The position numbers were made by a program, and so were the translations under genes. Shown here piece by piece: positions 8,438-15,466 of a DNA stretch of 42,618 nucleotides; the stretch's first letter is position 1; each line of letters starts with the position of its first letter. The stretch lies in contig JAIPIT010000008.1 in NCBI GenBank assembly GCA_021734505.1, positions 1 to 42,618 on the forward strand. The letters run 5' to 3'. The DNA is from Fidelibacterota bacterium (GTDB taxonomy: Bacteria; Fidelibacterota; Fidelibacteria; Fidelibacterales; Fidelibacteraceae). Below the pieces are notes generated by a model. It had not been told where the DNA came from and ran no database searches. It saw only the letters and a program-made list of their open reading frames with translations.

Positions 8438-8725
8438 ATGGCAAATCTTAATAAAGTCTTTACCGCTCTTTCCGACGATACGCGCCGGAAGATGCTGGTA
8501 CTGCTTAAAAAGGGGAGTATGAGTGCCGGTGAGATCGCGAACCACTTTGATATCTCCAAGCCCTCGATCACCTTTCATTTAAAGATATTGAAAGAAGCGG
8601 AATTGGTCCATTCAAAGAAACAGGGTCAATTCGTAATCTATACTTTACAGGTCACAGTTTTTGAAGAAGCTATGATGTTGTTCATGGGAATGTTAAAAAC
8701 GGGAGAAAAGGAAAATGAAAAGTAA
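8438..8725 (+). CDS. sdpR: SdpR/ArsR-family autorepressor
   Basis: A 95-residue winged-helix transcriptional repressor. FTALSDDTRRKMLVLL, then SAGEIANHFDISKPSITFHL and a KQGQFVIYTL wing closely follow the pattern of Bacillus SdpR (SDPTRRKIL, GDIAEHFNISKPSI, KGQFIYYSL). No metal-binding cysteine motif (ELCVC) is present, so it is not a metal sensor of the classic ArsR kind. The ATG at 8438 is preceded by AAGGAGG. Its stop overlaps the start of the CPBP protease gene by 11 bp. In B. subtilis, SdpR represses sdpRI and is inactivated when SdpI sequesters it at the membrane; whether that holds here is inference. Confidence 0.88.
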   Translation: MANLNKVFTALSDDTRRKMLVLLKKGSMSAGEIANHFDISKPSITFHLKILKEAELVHSKKQGQFVIYTLQVTVFEEAMMLFMGMLKTGEKENEK

Positions 8726-9824
8726 AACGAAACAAAACACAAAATTGATGATCGAGCAAAAAGTATCATGGAAAAAGGTCATCTGGTTCGTAGGATTAAC
8801 TTATCTGCTAAGCTTTTTACTCTGTGGATTCGTGTATAAACAAGGCAAGAAATTGGATCCGGAATTACCGGCCATCAAGCAATTTACTGATATTGTTCAA
8901 CAAGATCCTGATGCGGTTGCTCGTTATCTTGACGTACATCCCGAGGTGACGGAAGACGATTTGCCCACATTCGTATTGGGCAGAGGTGAAGCTATTGATC
9001 TTAACTCTTTAGAAGAACGTGTCGCTGTTTATGTTTCGCAAAAACATTTATCCATACAAGCATTTGGTATCATGATGATCTTCCCTGCGTTGATAGCGAT
9101 CATCTTGCGTTTAGTCTTTGCTGAGGGATTTAGAAATAGCGGATTCCGATTCGGAAAATTCAAGAATTATCTATATATGCTGGCTTTTATTGTGATCTTT
9201 GTTCTCATTAGTATTTTACTGAATGCTGTGATCTATAGTAAAAACCCCGATTGGCAATTAACAAACATGGGTGTAAACGGCTTGACACTCCTAGGCAAAC
9301 CCGCCTCAGCTGGCTTGTTTTGGACCTTCCAGTTCCTCATTATTGGTTTAGTGGCTAATTTGACCTTTCCCATTATCATGATGCTGGGAGAAGAATACGG
9401 GTGGCGCTCATATTTACTACCGAAATTACTCCCCCTGGGGTTTGGGAAAGCAAATATTATCCTGGGTGTGATCTGGGGACTTTGGCATGCACCGGTCATT
9501 CTTATGGGTTATAATTACGGGTTATATACATGGATAGGTGTTTTACTTTTCGTCCTTGTAACAACCATGCTGGGCACCTTATTCAATTATCTTTATGTTC
9601 GCGGGAATTCAGTGTTATTAGTTGCCGTAGGACATGGATGGTTTAACGGATTGGTACCATCTGTCATATTATTGACCGGATTCATGGGGAAAGAAACGAT
9701 CATTGCTCCACTTGGACTGATCGGTTTAGCAGTGATGCTTGTATTACTGCTTGTTGGTGCCAAATTAACGAATAACTTTGATATTAAACCTTACATTGAT
9801 GTTAAGGAGATTGAAAATGAATAA
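8715..9824 (+). CDS. CPBP family intramembrane metalloprotease
   Basis: A 369-residue integral membrane protein of the CAAX-protease/bacteriocin-processing (Abi, CPBP) family. The three catalytic motifs are present: EExxxR (E226, E227, R231 in GEEYGWRSYL), the His motif in IWGLWHAP (H258), and GHGWFNG (H307, N311). About eight hydrophobic segments are visible, plus a hydrophilic region of roughly 70 residues after the first one. The ATG overlaps the sdpR end, and its own stop overlaps the sdpI start by 8 bp, so translation is coupled. Bacterial CPBP proteins are often tied to bacteriocin maturation or self-immunity, which suits this context. Confidence 0.87.
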   Translation: MKSKTKQNTKLMIEQKVSWKKVIWFVGLTYLLSFLLCGFVYKQGKKLDPELPAIKQFTDIVQQDPDAVARYLDVHPEVTEDDLPTFVLGRGEAIDLNSLEERVAVYVSQKHLSIQAFGIMMIFPALIAIILRLVFAEGFRNSGFRFGKFKNYLYMLAFIVIFVLISILLNAVIYSKNPDWQLTNMGVNGLTLLGKPASAGLFWTFQFLIIGLVANLTFPIIMMLGEEYGWRSYLLPKLLPLGFGKANIILGVIWGLWHAPVILMGYNYGLYTWIGVLLFVLVTTMLGTLFNYLYVRGNSVLLVAVGHGWFNGLVPSVILLTGFMGKETIIAPLGLIGLAVMLVLLLVGAKLTNNFDIKPYIDVKEIENE

Positions 9825-10497
9825 ATTTAAAAATGAATTGATCATTCTTGTCGTTTTATTGATCGCGATATCGGCAATATCGATTTATTTCTACGGTGAA
9901 TTTAAAGAAAGCGGAGTTGAAAAGGTCCCCATTCACTGGAATATTAATAATGAACCAAATAATTTTGCGTCACCTCTTGTCGCATGTTTGATCGGACCTG
10001 TAGCGATCATTCTGATCATGATAGCCACGTTTAGTATGTCCCGAAAGGAGTATTCAAGCAGTGAGAAAAAATCCACACGTTTTGTTATTCTGCTTGTAGC
10101 GGCTTTAATGGTCTTTATTAATTGGATAGCCTTAAAATCAGCTGTTGGGTATACAAATGATCAAGGATTAGATGTGACGGCAATGCATTTGGGACTTGGA
10201 TTGTTATTTATTCTGCTTGGGAATCAGTTTGGGAAATTGCCCCGATCACATTGGATCGGTATCCGCGTACCTGCAACATTGAACAATGAAGAAGTCTGGA
10301 ATCGTGTTCACCGTAAAAGTGGGAAATATATGGTTCTTTCAGGCGTTTTTGTTTTAATTGCATCATTTATTGGCGATAAACCTTTAGCTATTTATTTCTA
10401 TATCCCTCTTTTTGTCAGTATTATTCTGATGATCTTTGTATTTCCTTCGATGGAGAAAAAACGCGTAGAAGAAGAAGGTAAAAAGCCTGAAAGTTGA
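9817..10497 (+). CDS. sdpI: SdpI family immunity-type membrane protein
   Basis: A 226-residue membrane protein with about six hydrophobic segments. The N-terminal part has the DUF1648 signature (VPIHWNINNEPNNFAS), and the C-terminal part has the SdpI signature HWIGIRVPATLNNEEVWNRVHRKSG. In B. subtilis SdpI gives immunity to the SdpC cannibalism toxin and also acts in signalling by holding SdpR. I placed the start at ATG 9817, because AAGGAGA lies 8 bp upstream and the sequence before it belongs to the end of the CPBP gene; an in-frame start at 9778 would add 13 poorly placed residues. No SdpABC toxin genes are visible in the window. Confidence 0.87.
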   Translation: MNKFKNELIILVVLLIAISAISIYFYGEFKESGVEKVPIHWNINNEPNNFASPLVACLIGPVAIILIMIATFSMSRKEYSSSEKKSTRFVILLVAALMVFINWIALKSAVGYTNDQGLDVTAMHLGLGLLFILLGNQFGKLPRSHWIGIRVPATLNNEEVWNRVHRKSGKYMVLSGVFVLIASFIGDKPLAIYFYIPLFVSIILMIFVFPSMEKKRVEEEGKKPES

Positions 10498-10520
10498 AAA
10501 GATTAGAAATGAAGAGTTGA

Positions 10521-10538
10521 TATATTATTAATAATATA
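10521..10538. other. AT-only perfect palindrome between convergent genes
   Basis: TATATTATTAATAATATA is an 18-bp perfect palindrome in the 52-bp gap between sdpI (+) and the FAD oxidoreductase (-). Its stem has no G or C, so it would be a weak terminator at best. Confidence 0.35.
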
Positions 10539-10549
10539 CTGAAACCAGA

Positions 10550-12166
10550 TTATTTTAAACTTTTAATGATCTTATCTGCGGCCCGTTTACCGCTAAGGAT
10601 CGCAATGGGCAATCCTGAGGGACTATACGACCACTGACCTGCTTGATAAATATGGGGGAGTGGAGTATCAACGGCACTGAACATTCCTGTAATTTTATTG
10701 ATAACCGGCATATGATCATTTGTGAAAGCCCAGCCGGTGATCGCACCCTGCGTATTGGATGTCCATTTTTCAATACTTAAAGGGGAAGAGGAAAATTGAT
10801 CAATGATATTTTCTTTTAATTCCGGATAGACTGAATTCGTCAATGCCTGTATCATGCAATTTTCTGTAAAAGTCATGAATTCATCGTACCATCCCATATC
10901 TTTGATTAATTTTGCAAGTTGATAGTCAAAAAGCGTTGAGATGATCAATCCTGTCTTTCCTTTGGGAGCAAGTGTTTCATCCCTTAAAACCGGGATAGAG
11001 ATCTCATAGGTATTCATTTTAAAAAATTCGCATAAATAATCTTTAATGATCTGTTTAGCTCTTTGAGGGTTTGTGATATGTTTACTTTTCAATACTGATT
11101 CAATACCGCCCGTATCAACAGTTGACATCCCGGTTGCATCTGGTGTATAGAAAAAATGTTCCGAGCAAATATTACTGAAATATGATCTATCGAGATCCAC
11201 AGAAATATTTAAAGATAAAACCGAATCACCGCCTAGCAGATCTTCCAATTCTTCATTTTTGTTATTAATGATCTGTGTCAGTTTTTTTCTTTTGATCTCC
11301 CGGACGGGGATTGAACGATACAAGGTTTTAAGATCAGCCGCCCAAAGTAGTTTATCATAAAAATGCTTTTCTCCATTACTGTCAATAACATATTTTTTTT
11401 CGGGATTCAATGATTCGATCCCATTATTCACTATTAAGTTTGCGCCGGCCTTACGTGCCATCTCTTCGATCTTCTCGGGTAACTTTCCCGTACCACCCTT
11501 TGGATAGTGATAATCTAAATACAAAGAGAAATAACTGAGCGCAAAAAAAGCGGGGGTTTTTTTAAAAAAATGTTGGATGATGTTATCCTTCAATTGTATA
11601 TCGGATGTAAGCCTTACAATGTAATCATCAACCGGTTCATTCATTTTGAGAATTTTATTAACAGTAAATATATATTTCGAAAACCAGGGTAAGATCACTT
11701 TAAATGCATAATATGGATTTTCTTTCAGATTCATAAAAAGCGGATTTTCTATTCCATATAAAACATCCATGTAAGACATTACTTTTTTGATGGTATTCAT
11801 GATGTTTTCAATATCATCCCGAGAATTGGGAAAATGTCGTTTCAAAAAACTTTCATAATCAATAAGACTGGATTTATCCTTAAGCTTTAGAATATCATCC
11901 TCAAGTCCAATCGAAACATTACTTTTCACCCATTCCATTTTAATATTGAGATCGCGAAGCATAGGAAACAGAATACCCGAATCCTCAATGGATCGAATAC
12001 CACCGTCAAATATGAAACCATTCCGCTCATAAGAATTAACTAAACCACCAAATTTATGCGATTTTTCAAATAATTTTACAGATTTGCCGGCTCTTGCCAA
12101 ATATGCAGTAGCTGTCAATCCAGACATTCCACCACCAACAACAATAACCTTATCTGTTTTATTCAT
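10550..12166 (-). CDS. CrtI-like NAD(P)/FAD-dependent oxidoreductase
   Basis: A 538-residue flavoprotein of the phytoene desaturase / retinol saturase-like amine-oxidase superfamily. The N-terminal dinucleotide-binding motif is VIVVGGGMSGLTATAYLARAG (G11, G13, G16) followed by an acidic strand end (LFEK). The FAD-contacting C-terminus reads IYQAGQWSYSPSGLP then ILSGKRAADKII. The start ATG at 12166 has GGGATAT upstream. It is the last gene of a three-gene operon after an SDR (15-bp gap) and a SnoaL-like protein. No other carotenoid genes are nearby, so a carotenoid substrate should not be assumed; redox modification of a lipid or isoprenoid is possible. Confidence 0.8.
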   Translation of the reverse strand: MNKTDKVIVVGGGMSGLTATAYLARAGKSVKLFEKSHKFGGLVNSYERNGFIFDGGIRSIEDSGILFPMLRDLNIKMEWVKSNVSIGLEDDILKLKDKSSLIDYESFLKRHFPNSRDDIENIMNTIKKVMSYMDVLYGIENPLFMNLKENPYYAFKVILPWFSKYIFTVNKILKMNEPVDDYIVRLTSDIQLKDNIIQHFFKKTPAFFALSYFSLYLDYHYPKGGTGKLPEKIEEMARKAGANLIVNNGIESLNPEKKYVIDSNGEKHFYDKLLWAADLKTLYRSIPVREIKRKKLTQIINNKNEELEDLLGGDSVLSLNISVDLDRSYFSNICSEHFFYTPDATGMSTVDTGGIESVLKSKHITNPQRAKQIIKDYLCEFFKMNTYEISIPVLRDETLAPKGKTGLIISTLFDYQLAKLIKDMGWYDEFMTFTENCMIQALTNSVYPELKENIIDQFSSSPLSIEKWTSNTQGAITGWAFTNDHMPVINKITGMFSAVDTPLPHIYQAGQWSYSPSGLPIAILSGKRAADKIIKSLK

Positions 12167-12180
12167 TGATATCCCGATAA

Positions 12181-13095
12181 TTACTCTGAAATAATATCAT
12201 TACTGATCTTGTAGATATGTTGTGCTGCAACTTTATCCCTGGCGTGGGTTGCAGGTGTTTCTTCGATAGTTAAATTAAAGAATTTACCACTTACTTTTTC
12301 CAAATCGGGGGAGGAGGCTAAATAGTAAATTGCTTCGCCGGCGATATGGGGTTCTTTCATTGATGGCCATAATATTTTTTGTAACCAAAAACGATAAAGC
12401 CAACCATTATTATTGCCGATATTCGTTCTAACAGCTCCCGGGTGCATGGCATTAATAGTTACGCCCGTTCCTTCAAGTTGTTTATTGAATTCCATCATAG
12501 TCAATAATTGGGCCGTCTTTGCCGCACCGTAACCCGCTAGTCCGATATACATTCTTTTTTCCCAGTTCAAATCATTAAAATTCAATCCGCCAAAGCGGTG
12601 CCCTTCGGAATTCACGTAAATTATTCGAGACGGTGATGATTCGATCATGCGAGGTAACATCATTTTTGTGACCAGAAAGTTAGAAAGATGATTTACATAA
12701 AAGACCATTTCATAGCCATCTTCAGTAAGTCGACGAGTTGTATTATGTATACCTACGCTATTGATCAATACATCGATCTTCGGATATGCTTCCAGTATTT
12801 CATTAACCGCAGAACGAACCTCTGAAAGTTTGCAGAAATCCGCTAAAAAATAACGGGTGACCTTACCGCTTACTTCTTTGATATTTTCACATACCTTTTT
12901 AGCTTTTTCGGCATTTCGAACCAGCATAACGATCTCGGCGCCTTCTCTTGCAAGCGAGATAGCTGATTCATATCCAACGCCGGAAGTCGCCCCTGAAATA
13001 ACACAGATCTTTCCTTCCATCGATTCATATGATCGCTTTTGTGGCAATTTACTATTAGTAATAAATTTAAGTTCATCGGGAAGTTCAAAAGACAT
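12181..13095 (-). CDS. Short-chain dehydrogenase/reductase (retinol-dehydrogenase-like)
   Basis: A 304-residue classical SDR. The cofactor loop is SGATSGVG (residues 34-41), the substrate-binding Asn region is LINSVG, the catalytic Ser is in YVNSEGH (S163), and the catalytic Tyr/Lys are in GYGAAK (Y189, K193). An Arg in the first acidic/basic position (MLVRNAEKA) favours NADP(H). The overall pattern, with HLSNFLVTKMMLP and NAMHPGAVRTNI, is that of retinol dehydrogenase/WW-domain oxidoreductase-like SDRs. AGGAG lies 6 bp before ATG 13095. Operonic position between a SnoaL-like protein and a CrtI-like oxidoreductase suggests sequential oxidoreduction of one hydrophobic substrate. Confidence 0.88.
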   Translation of the reverse strand: MSFELPDELKFITNSKLPQKRSYESMEGKICVISGATSGVGYESAISLAREGAEIVMLVRNAEKAKKVCENIKEVSGKVTRYFLADFCKLSEVRSAVNEILEAYPKIDVLINSVGIHNTTRRLTEDGYEMVFYVNHLSNFLVTKMMLPRMIESSPSRIIYVNSEGHRFGGLNFNDLNWEKRMYIGLAGYGAAKTAQLLTMMEFNKQLEGTGVTINAMHPGAVRTNIGNNNGWLYRFWLQKILWPSMKEPHIAGEAIYYLASSPDLEKVSGKFFNLTIEETPATHARDKVAAQHIYKISNDIISE

Positions 13096-13103
13096 AGTAT
13101 CTC

Positions 13104-13577
13104 CTAACCAAATTTGCGTTTGACAAATTTACGGTACATTTTATTCCAATGCGGGATATTATTAAAGATATCACCCCACATGTCGTAATAATCGCGTTGA
13201 GCTATGATTATTCCATCCTCATTCAGGGTCAGTTTAGTTGAACCATATAAAGGAGTACTTGGGTATTTTTTGAACATCATGGTCATGATCCAATCAAAAA
13301 TAATGATGTTATCATTCTGAGCAATGGAAACGATCTCCATATTCAGTTGCTGGCATCGAGTAGTCAGACGATTACAGACAGCCAAAAACTCTTCTTTGCC
13401 TTCAACATGTTGTATGGAATCCTGAAAGACGATATCTTCATGATAATAGGGGAAAATATGAGACCAATCCGGTTTTCCGTCAGTATTGTAGGTCTGAGAC
13501 CAAATTTGTTTCACCGTATCTTTGTTAAGAGGTTCCAAACAAGTTTGACTAAGGGGTTGATCTTTTAAAGAATTCAT
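13104..13577 (-). CDS. SnoaL-like / NTF2-fold protein
   Basis: A 157-residue soluble protein of the NTF2-like (SnoaL_2) type. The pattern LNKDTVKQIWSQTY, then HIFPYYHEDIVFQDSIQHVEGKEEF, then a long beta region ending in DYYDMWGDI is typical of this cone-shaped fold. Members act as isomerases or cyclases, or simply bind small molecules. I prefer ATG 13577, with AAAGGTG about 5 bp upstream, over the ATG at 13601, which would add eight residues. First gene of the operon with the SDR and FAD oxidoreductase; the 8-bp gap to the SDR supports co-transcription. Confidence 0.75.
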   Translation of the reverse strand: MNSLKDQPLSQTCLEPLNKDTVKQIWSQTYNTDGKPDWSHIFPYYHEDIVFQDSIQHVEGKEEFLAVCNRLTTRCQQLNMEIVSIAQNDNIIIFDWIMTMMFKKYPSTPLYGSTKLTLNEDGIIIAQRDYYDMWGDIFNNIPHWNKMYRKFVKRKFG

Positions 13578-13696
13578 GACAGCACCTTTGATTAATTGCA
13601 TATATGAATGAAAAGTACAAATTTAAAAGAAAAATCAAAAGTAAATAATAAAGGCAAGATAGAGCGTAATTCATCAATATTTTGTTTTAAATTAAA

Positions 13697-13716
13697 AAAC
13701 CCGCCTAAGCGGGTTT
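13697..13716 (-). terminator. Rho-independent terminator (- strand), originally of tRNA-Ala
   Basis: AAACCCGC, loop CTAA on the + strand, GCGGGTTT. On the - strand the stem is followed by TTTTTTAATTT, a good U-tract. It sits 8 bp beyond the duplicated tRNA-Ala 3' fragment at 13725-13745, so it was probably the tRNA's own terminator before the GIY-YIG segment separated them. Confidence 0.8.
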
Positions 13717-13724
13717 CTTATCCT

Positions 13725-13745
13725 GTGGAGAATAGCGGGATCGAA
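13725..13745 (-). repeat. Duplicated 3' end of tRNA-Ala (att-like direct repeat, distal copy)
   Basis: The 21 bases at 13725-13745 are identical to 14216-14236, which cover the discriminator, the 3' acceptor strand and the 3' part of the T arm of tRNA-Ala plus one flanking base. The two copies are 491 bp apart in the same orientation and bracket the GIY-YIG gene. Identity stops right after this stretch on the inner tRNA side. Confidence 0.85.
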
Positions 13746-13769
13746 AACAATTGACAGTTGACCTGCCTA

Positions 13770-13782
13770 CGCTAAAGCTACG
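13770..13782 (+). repeat. Terminal inverted repeat, left copy
   Basis: CGCTAAAGCTACG, exact reverse complement of 14196-14208; the wider context GCCTACGCTAAAGCTACGGC matches imperfectly on both sides. It lies between the distal tRNA fragment and the GIY-YIG stop codon. Confidence 0.7.
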
Positions 13783-13846
13783 GCATGGCAAACAAAGGAC
13801 AATTGACAATTCAATGACAAAATATCAATTAGAAATTTGACCTATT

Positions 13847-14089
13847 CTATCGTAAATGTTTTTTTGCAAATGCGCGTCCTGAACCGGTTTTTAGGTATTT
13901 CTCAAATTCATAAGCCTTAGAGGAATCAGAAAAAGCAATATATGTGATCAATTCCCAAGGTTTAAAATTAGAGGAATAAGGTGATTGTCCGGAATTGTGA
14001 TATTGAAGCCTTTTCATAACATCTTTCGAAATGCCTGTATAAAATTTATTTTGTTTGATTTTACTTTTAAGAATATAAACGTATTTCAT
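13847..14089 (-). CDS. GIY-YIG nuclease family protein (UPF0213-like, 80 aa)
   Basis: A single-domain GIY-YIG protein of the short, stand-alone type. The diagnostic elements are YVYIL (residues 3-7, the GIY strand), FYTGI (16-20, the YIG strand), the catalytic Arg27 in MKRLQYHN, His31, and the Glu-containing helix AYEFEKYLKTGSGRAF (Glu61 region, ending as usual in KKHL). The length is complete for the subfamily. The start ATG at 14089 has GGGGAC nearby. It lies alone between the two tRNA-Ala 3' repeats, the key fact about it: a nuclease that might drive movement of the surrounding 490-bp unit. Alternatively it is a host repair-type nuclease that sits there by chance. Confidence 0.85.
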   Translation of the reverse strand: MKYVYILKSKIKQNKFYTGISKDVMKRLQYHNSGQSPYSSNFKPWELITYIAFSDSSKAYEFEKYLKTGSGRAFAKKHLR

Positions 14090-14119
14090 TAATCCGTCCC
14101 CACAGATATAATAAATTAC

Positions 14120-14194
14120 CGCCTTCGTCCGCCGGCTGGCGGGACTTCGGCGCTTATCCTTCGCCCAAATCTCCGTCTAGCAGTGGCCTGCTAG
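14120..14194. repeat. Cluster of hairpins next to tRNA-Ala
   Basis: A GC-rich imperfect stem (CGTCCGCC GGCT GGCGGGAC, 14126-14146) and a perfect stem CTAGCAG, loop TGGC, CTGCTAG (14177-14194) lie between the GIY-YIG start codon and the tRNA. GC content is much higher than in the flanks. Read from the - strand these would be in the transcript between the tRNA and the nuclease gene. Confidence 0.5.
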
Positions 14195-14195
14195 G

Positions 14196-14208
14196 CGTAG
14201 CTTTAGCG
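14196..14208 (-). repeat. Terminal inverted repeat, right copy
   Basis: CGTAGCTTTAGCG on the + strand, reverse complement of 13770-13782, 8 bp from the 3' end of tRNA-Ala. Confidence 0.7.
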
Positions 14209-14216
14209 AAGGCTAG

Positions 14217-14289
14217 TGGAGAATAGCGGGATCGAACCGCTGACCTCTTGAATGCCATTCAAGCGCTCACTCAGCTGAGCTAATTCCCC
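14217..14289 (-). tRNA. tRNA-Ala (anticodon GGC)
   Basis: On the - strand the gene starts GGGGAATTAGCTCAGC at 14289. Acceptor GGGGAAT pairs with ATTCTCC (one G-U); D arm GCTC/GAGC; anticodon arm CTTGA-ATGGCAT-TCAAG with anticodon GGC; T arm AGCGG-TTCGATC-CCGCT; discriminator A at 14217. CCA is not encoded (next bases CTA). GGC reads alanine GCC codons. The 3' 20 nt are duplicated at 13725-13745. Confidence 0.96.
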
Positions 14290-14310
14290 TTTTTCTTCAA
14301 ATTGCCTGCC

Positions 14311-14337
14311 AATATAAGAAAAAATTTTGATAATCAA
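14311..14337 (-). promoter_or_regulatory. Possible tRNA-Ala promoter
   Basis: On the - strand TTGATT (14337-14332), 15-bp spacer, TATATT (14316-14311), with the -10 about 21 bp before the tRNA 5' end. The spacer is shorter than ideal; position makes it the best candidate in this divergent gap with buk. Confidence 0.35.
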
Positions 14338-14392
14338 ATAAAAAATTTGTATCTTCTATGTAAGGATTTACTAAATATATTGAGGAGTCTAA

Positions 14393-15457
14393 ATGTCGGA
14401 ACGCGTTCTTGCGATCAATCCCGGGTCCACAAGCACCAAAATGGCTGTATTTACCCGTAAAAAGGTTGAATTCGAATTAAAAGTCAGCATGGAAGAAAAT
14501 CAGGTTTCAAAAGAGAATGTTTATCAGGAATTTCCATTTCGCAGAGATCAGATCATAGAAGAACTAAAAAAACACAGTATCGAAAAGATTAATATTGTTA
14601 TTGGACGCGGTGGTATTCTAAAACCCCTGAAAAGTGGTGCTTACCGTGTCTGTGACAGCATGATAAACGATCTCAAAACCGCAAAATATGGCAATCATGC
14701 CTCAAATCTTGGCGGTCCGCTTGCCCAATATTTTGGAGAAATGTTCAATGTGCCCGCTTATATTATCGATCCCGTCGTTGTTGATGAAATGATCGAAGTT
14801 GCACGTATATCCGGTGTTCCGGGCATTTTGCGACACAGTGTTTCACATGCATTAAATATTAAAGCGACAACACGCAGGGTTTGCGATAGAAATAATTGGA
14901 ATATTGAAAAGCAAAATTTTATTGTCGTTCATATGGGCGGCGGAATTTCTGTTTGCGCTATGGAAAATGGACAAAATATTGATGTAAACAATGCTTTACT
15001 GGGCATGGGCCCATTTTCACCTGAACGAGCCGGAGCTATTCCCTTAAAGGGATTAATGGATCTTGTTTATAAGAAAAATATGGATGAAAAATCTCTTAGA
15101 CGGCTTCTGACCAGAGAAAGCGGCTTAAAGGGCTATTTGGGTACGAATGATGCCCAAGAAGTGGAAGCGCGTATTAAAAAAGGTGATAAATATGCAAAAT
15201 TGATCTTTGATGCGATGATCTATCAAGTAAGAAAAGAGATAGGAGCTATGGCAGCCGTTCTAAATTTCGATGTGTGCGCGCTTATTGTGACGGGTGGCTT
15301 GGCATATTGCGATTATATGAAAGAAGAATTATTGACCCATCTTGGGAAACAGTTCTCTATTATCATTTATCCCGGAGAAAATGAACTGGGTGCTATGGCT
15401 GATGGTGGATTCCGTATTTTAGATGAACAAATGAAAATCTATGATTACGATAAATAA
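14393..15457 (+). CDS. buk: Butyrate kinase
   Basis: Converts butyryl-phosphate and ADP to butyrate and ATP, the last energy-yielding step of butyrate fermentation; also acts on branched-chain acyl phosphates. The 354 residues show the ASKHA fold: LAINPGSTSTKMAVF (phosphate-1), HMGGGISVCAMENGQ (phosphate-2/adenosine region), ALLGMGPFSPERAGAIP, TNDAQEVEARI and VTGGLAY (adenosine). ATG 14393 follows GAGGAG. It precedes ptb by 9 bp, so the order is buk-ptb, the reverse of the clostridial ptb-buk. A propionate/isobutyrate role is possible. Confidence 0.93.
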   Translation: MSERVLAINPGSTSTKMAVFTRKKVEFELKVSMEENQVSKENVYQEFPFRRDQIIEELKKHSIEKINIVIGRGGILKPLKSGAYRVCDSMINDLKTAKYGNHASNLGGPLAQYFGEMFNVPAYIIDPVVVDEMIEVARISGVPGILRHSVSHALNIKATTRRVCDRNNWNIEKQNFIVVHMGGGISVCAMENGQNIDVNNALLGMGPFSPERAGAIPLKGLMDLVYKKNMDEKSLRRLLTRESGLKGYLGTNDAQEVEARIKKGDKYAKLIFDAMIYQVRKEIGAMAAVLNFDVCALIVTGGLAYCDYMKEELLTHLGKQFSIIIYPGENELGAMADGGFRILDEQMKIYDYDK

Positions 15458-15466
15458 GAGGTAAAT

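Larger units (their letters stand above)
13725..14236 (-). mobile_element. Candidate GIY-YIG element inserted at the 3' end of tRNA-Ala
   Basis: Boundaries are the 21-bp direct repeats of tRNA-Ala 3' sequence (13725-13745 and 14216-14236). Just inside are inverted copies of CGCTAAAGCTACG (13770-13782) and its complement (14196-14208), extending to about 17 of 19 matches. Next to the tRNA side are further hairpins (CTAGCAG/CTGCTAG at 14177-14194 and a GC-rich imperfect stem at about 14120-14150). The only gene is the 80-residue GIY-YIG nuclease. The layout mimics integration into a tRNA with restoration of its 3' end, but no integrase is present. That the unit is mobile is inference. Confidence 0.55.

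Noticed and set aside
10550-12166. Carotenoid biosynthesis cluster
   Set aside because: Only a CrtI-like oxidoreductase is present; no crtB, crtE or cyclase genes are visible, so the pathway cannot be claimed.
13725-13745. A second tRNA gene or tRNA pseudogene
   Set aside because: Only the last 20 nt of tRNA-Ala are present; upstream sequence on the - strand shows no anticodon or D arm. It is treated as a displaced 3' fragment.
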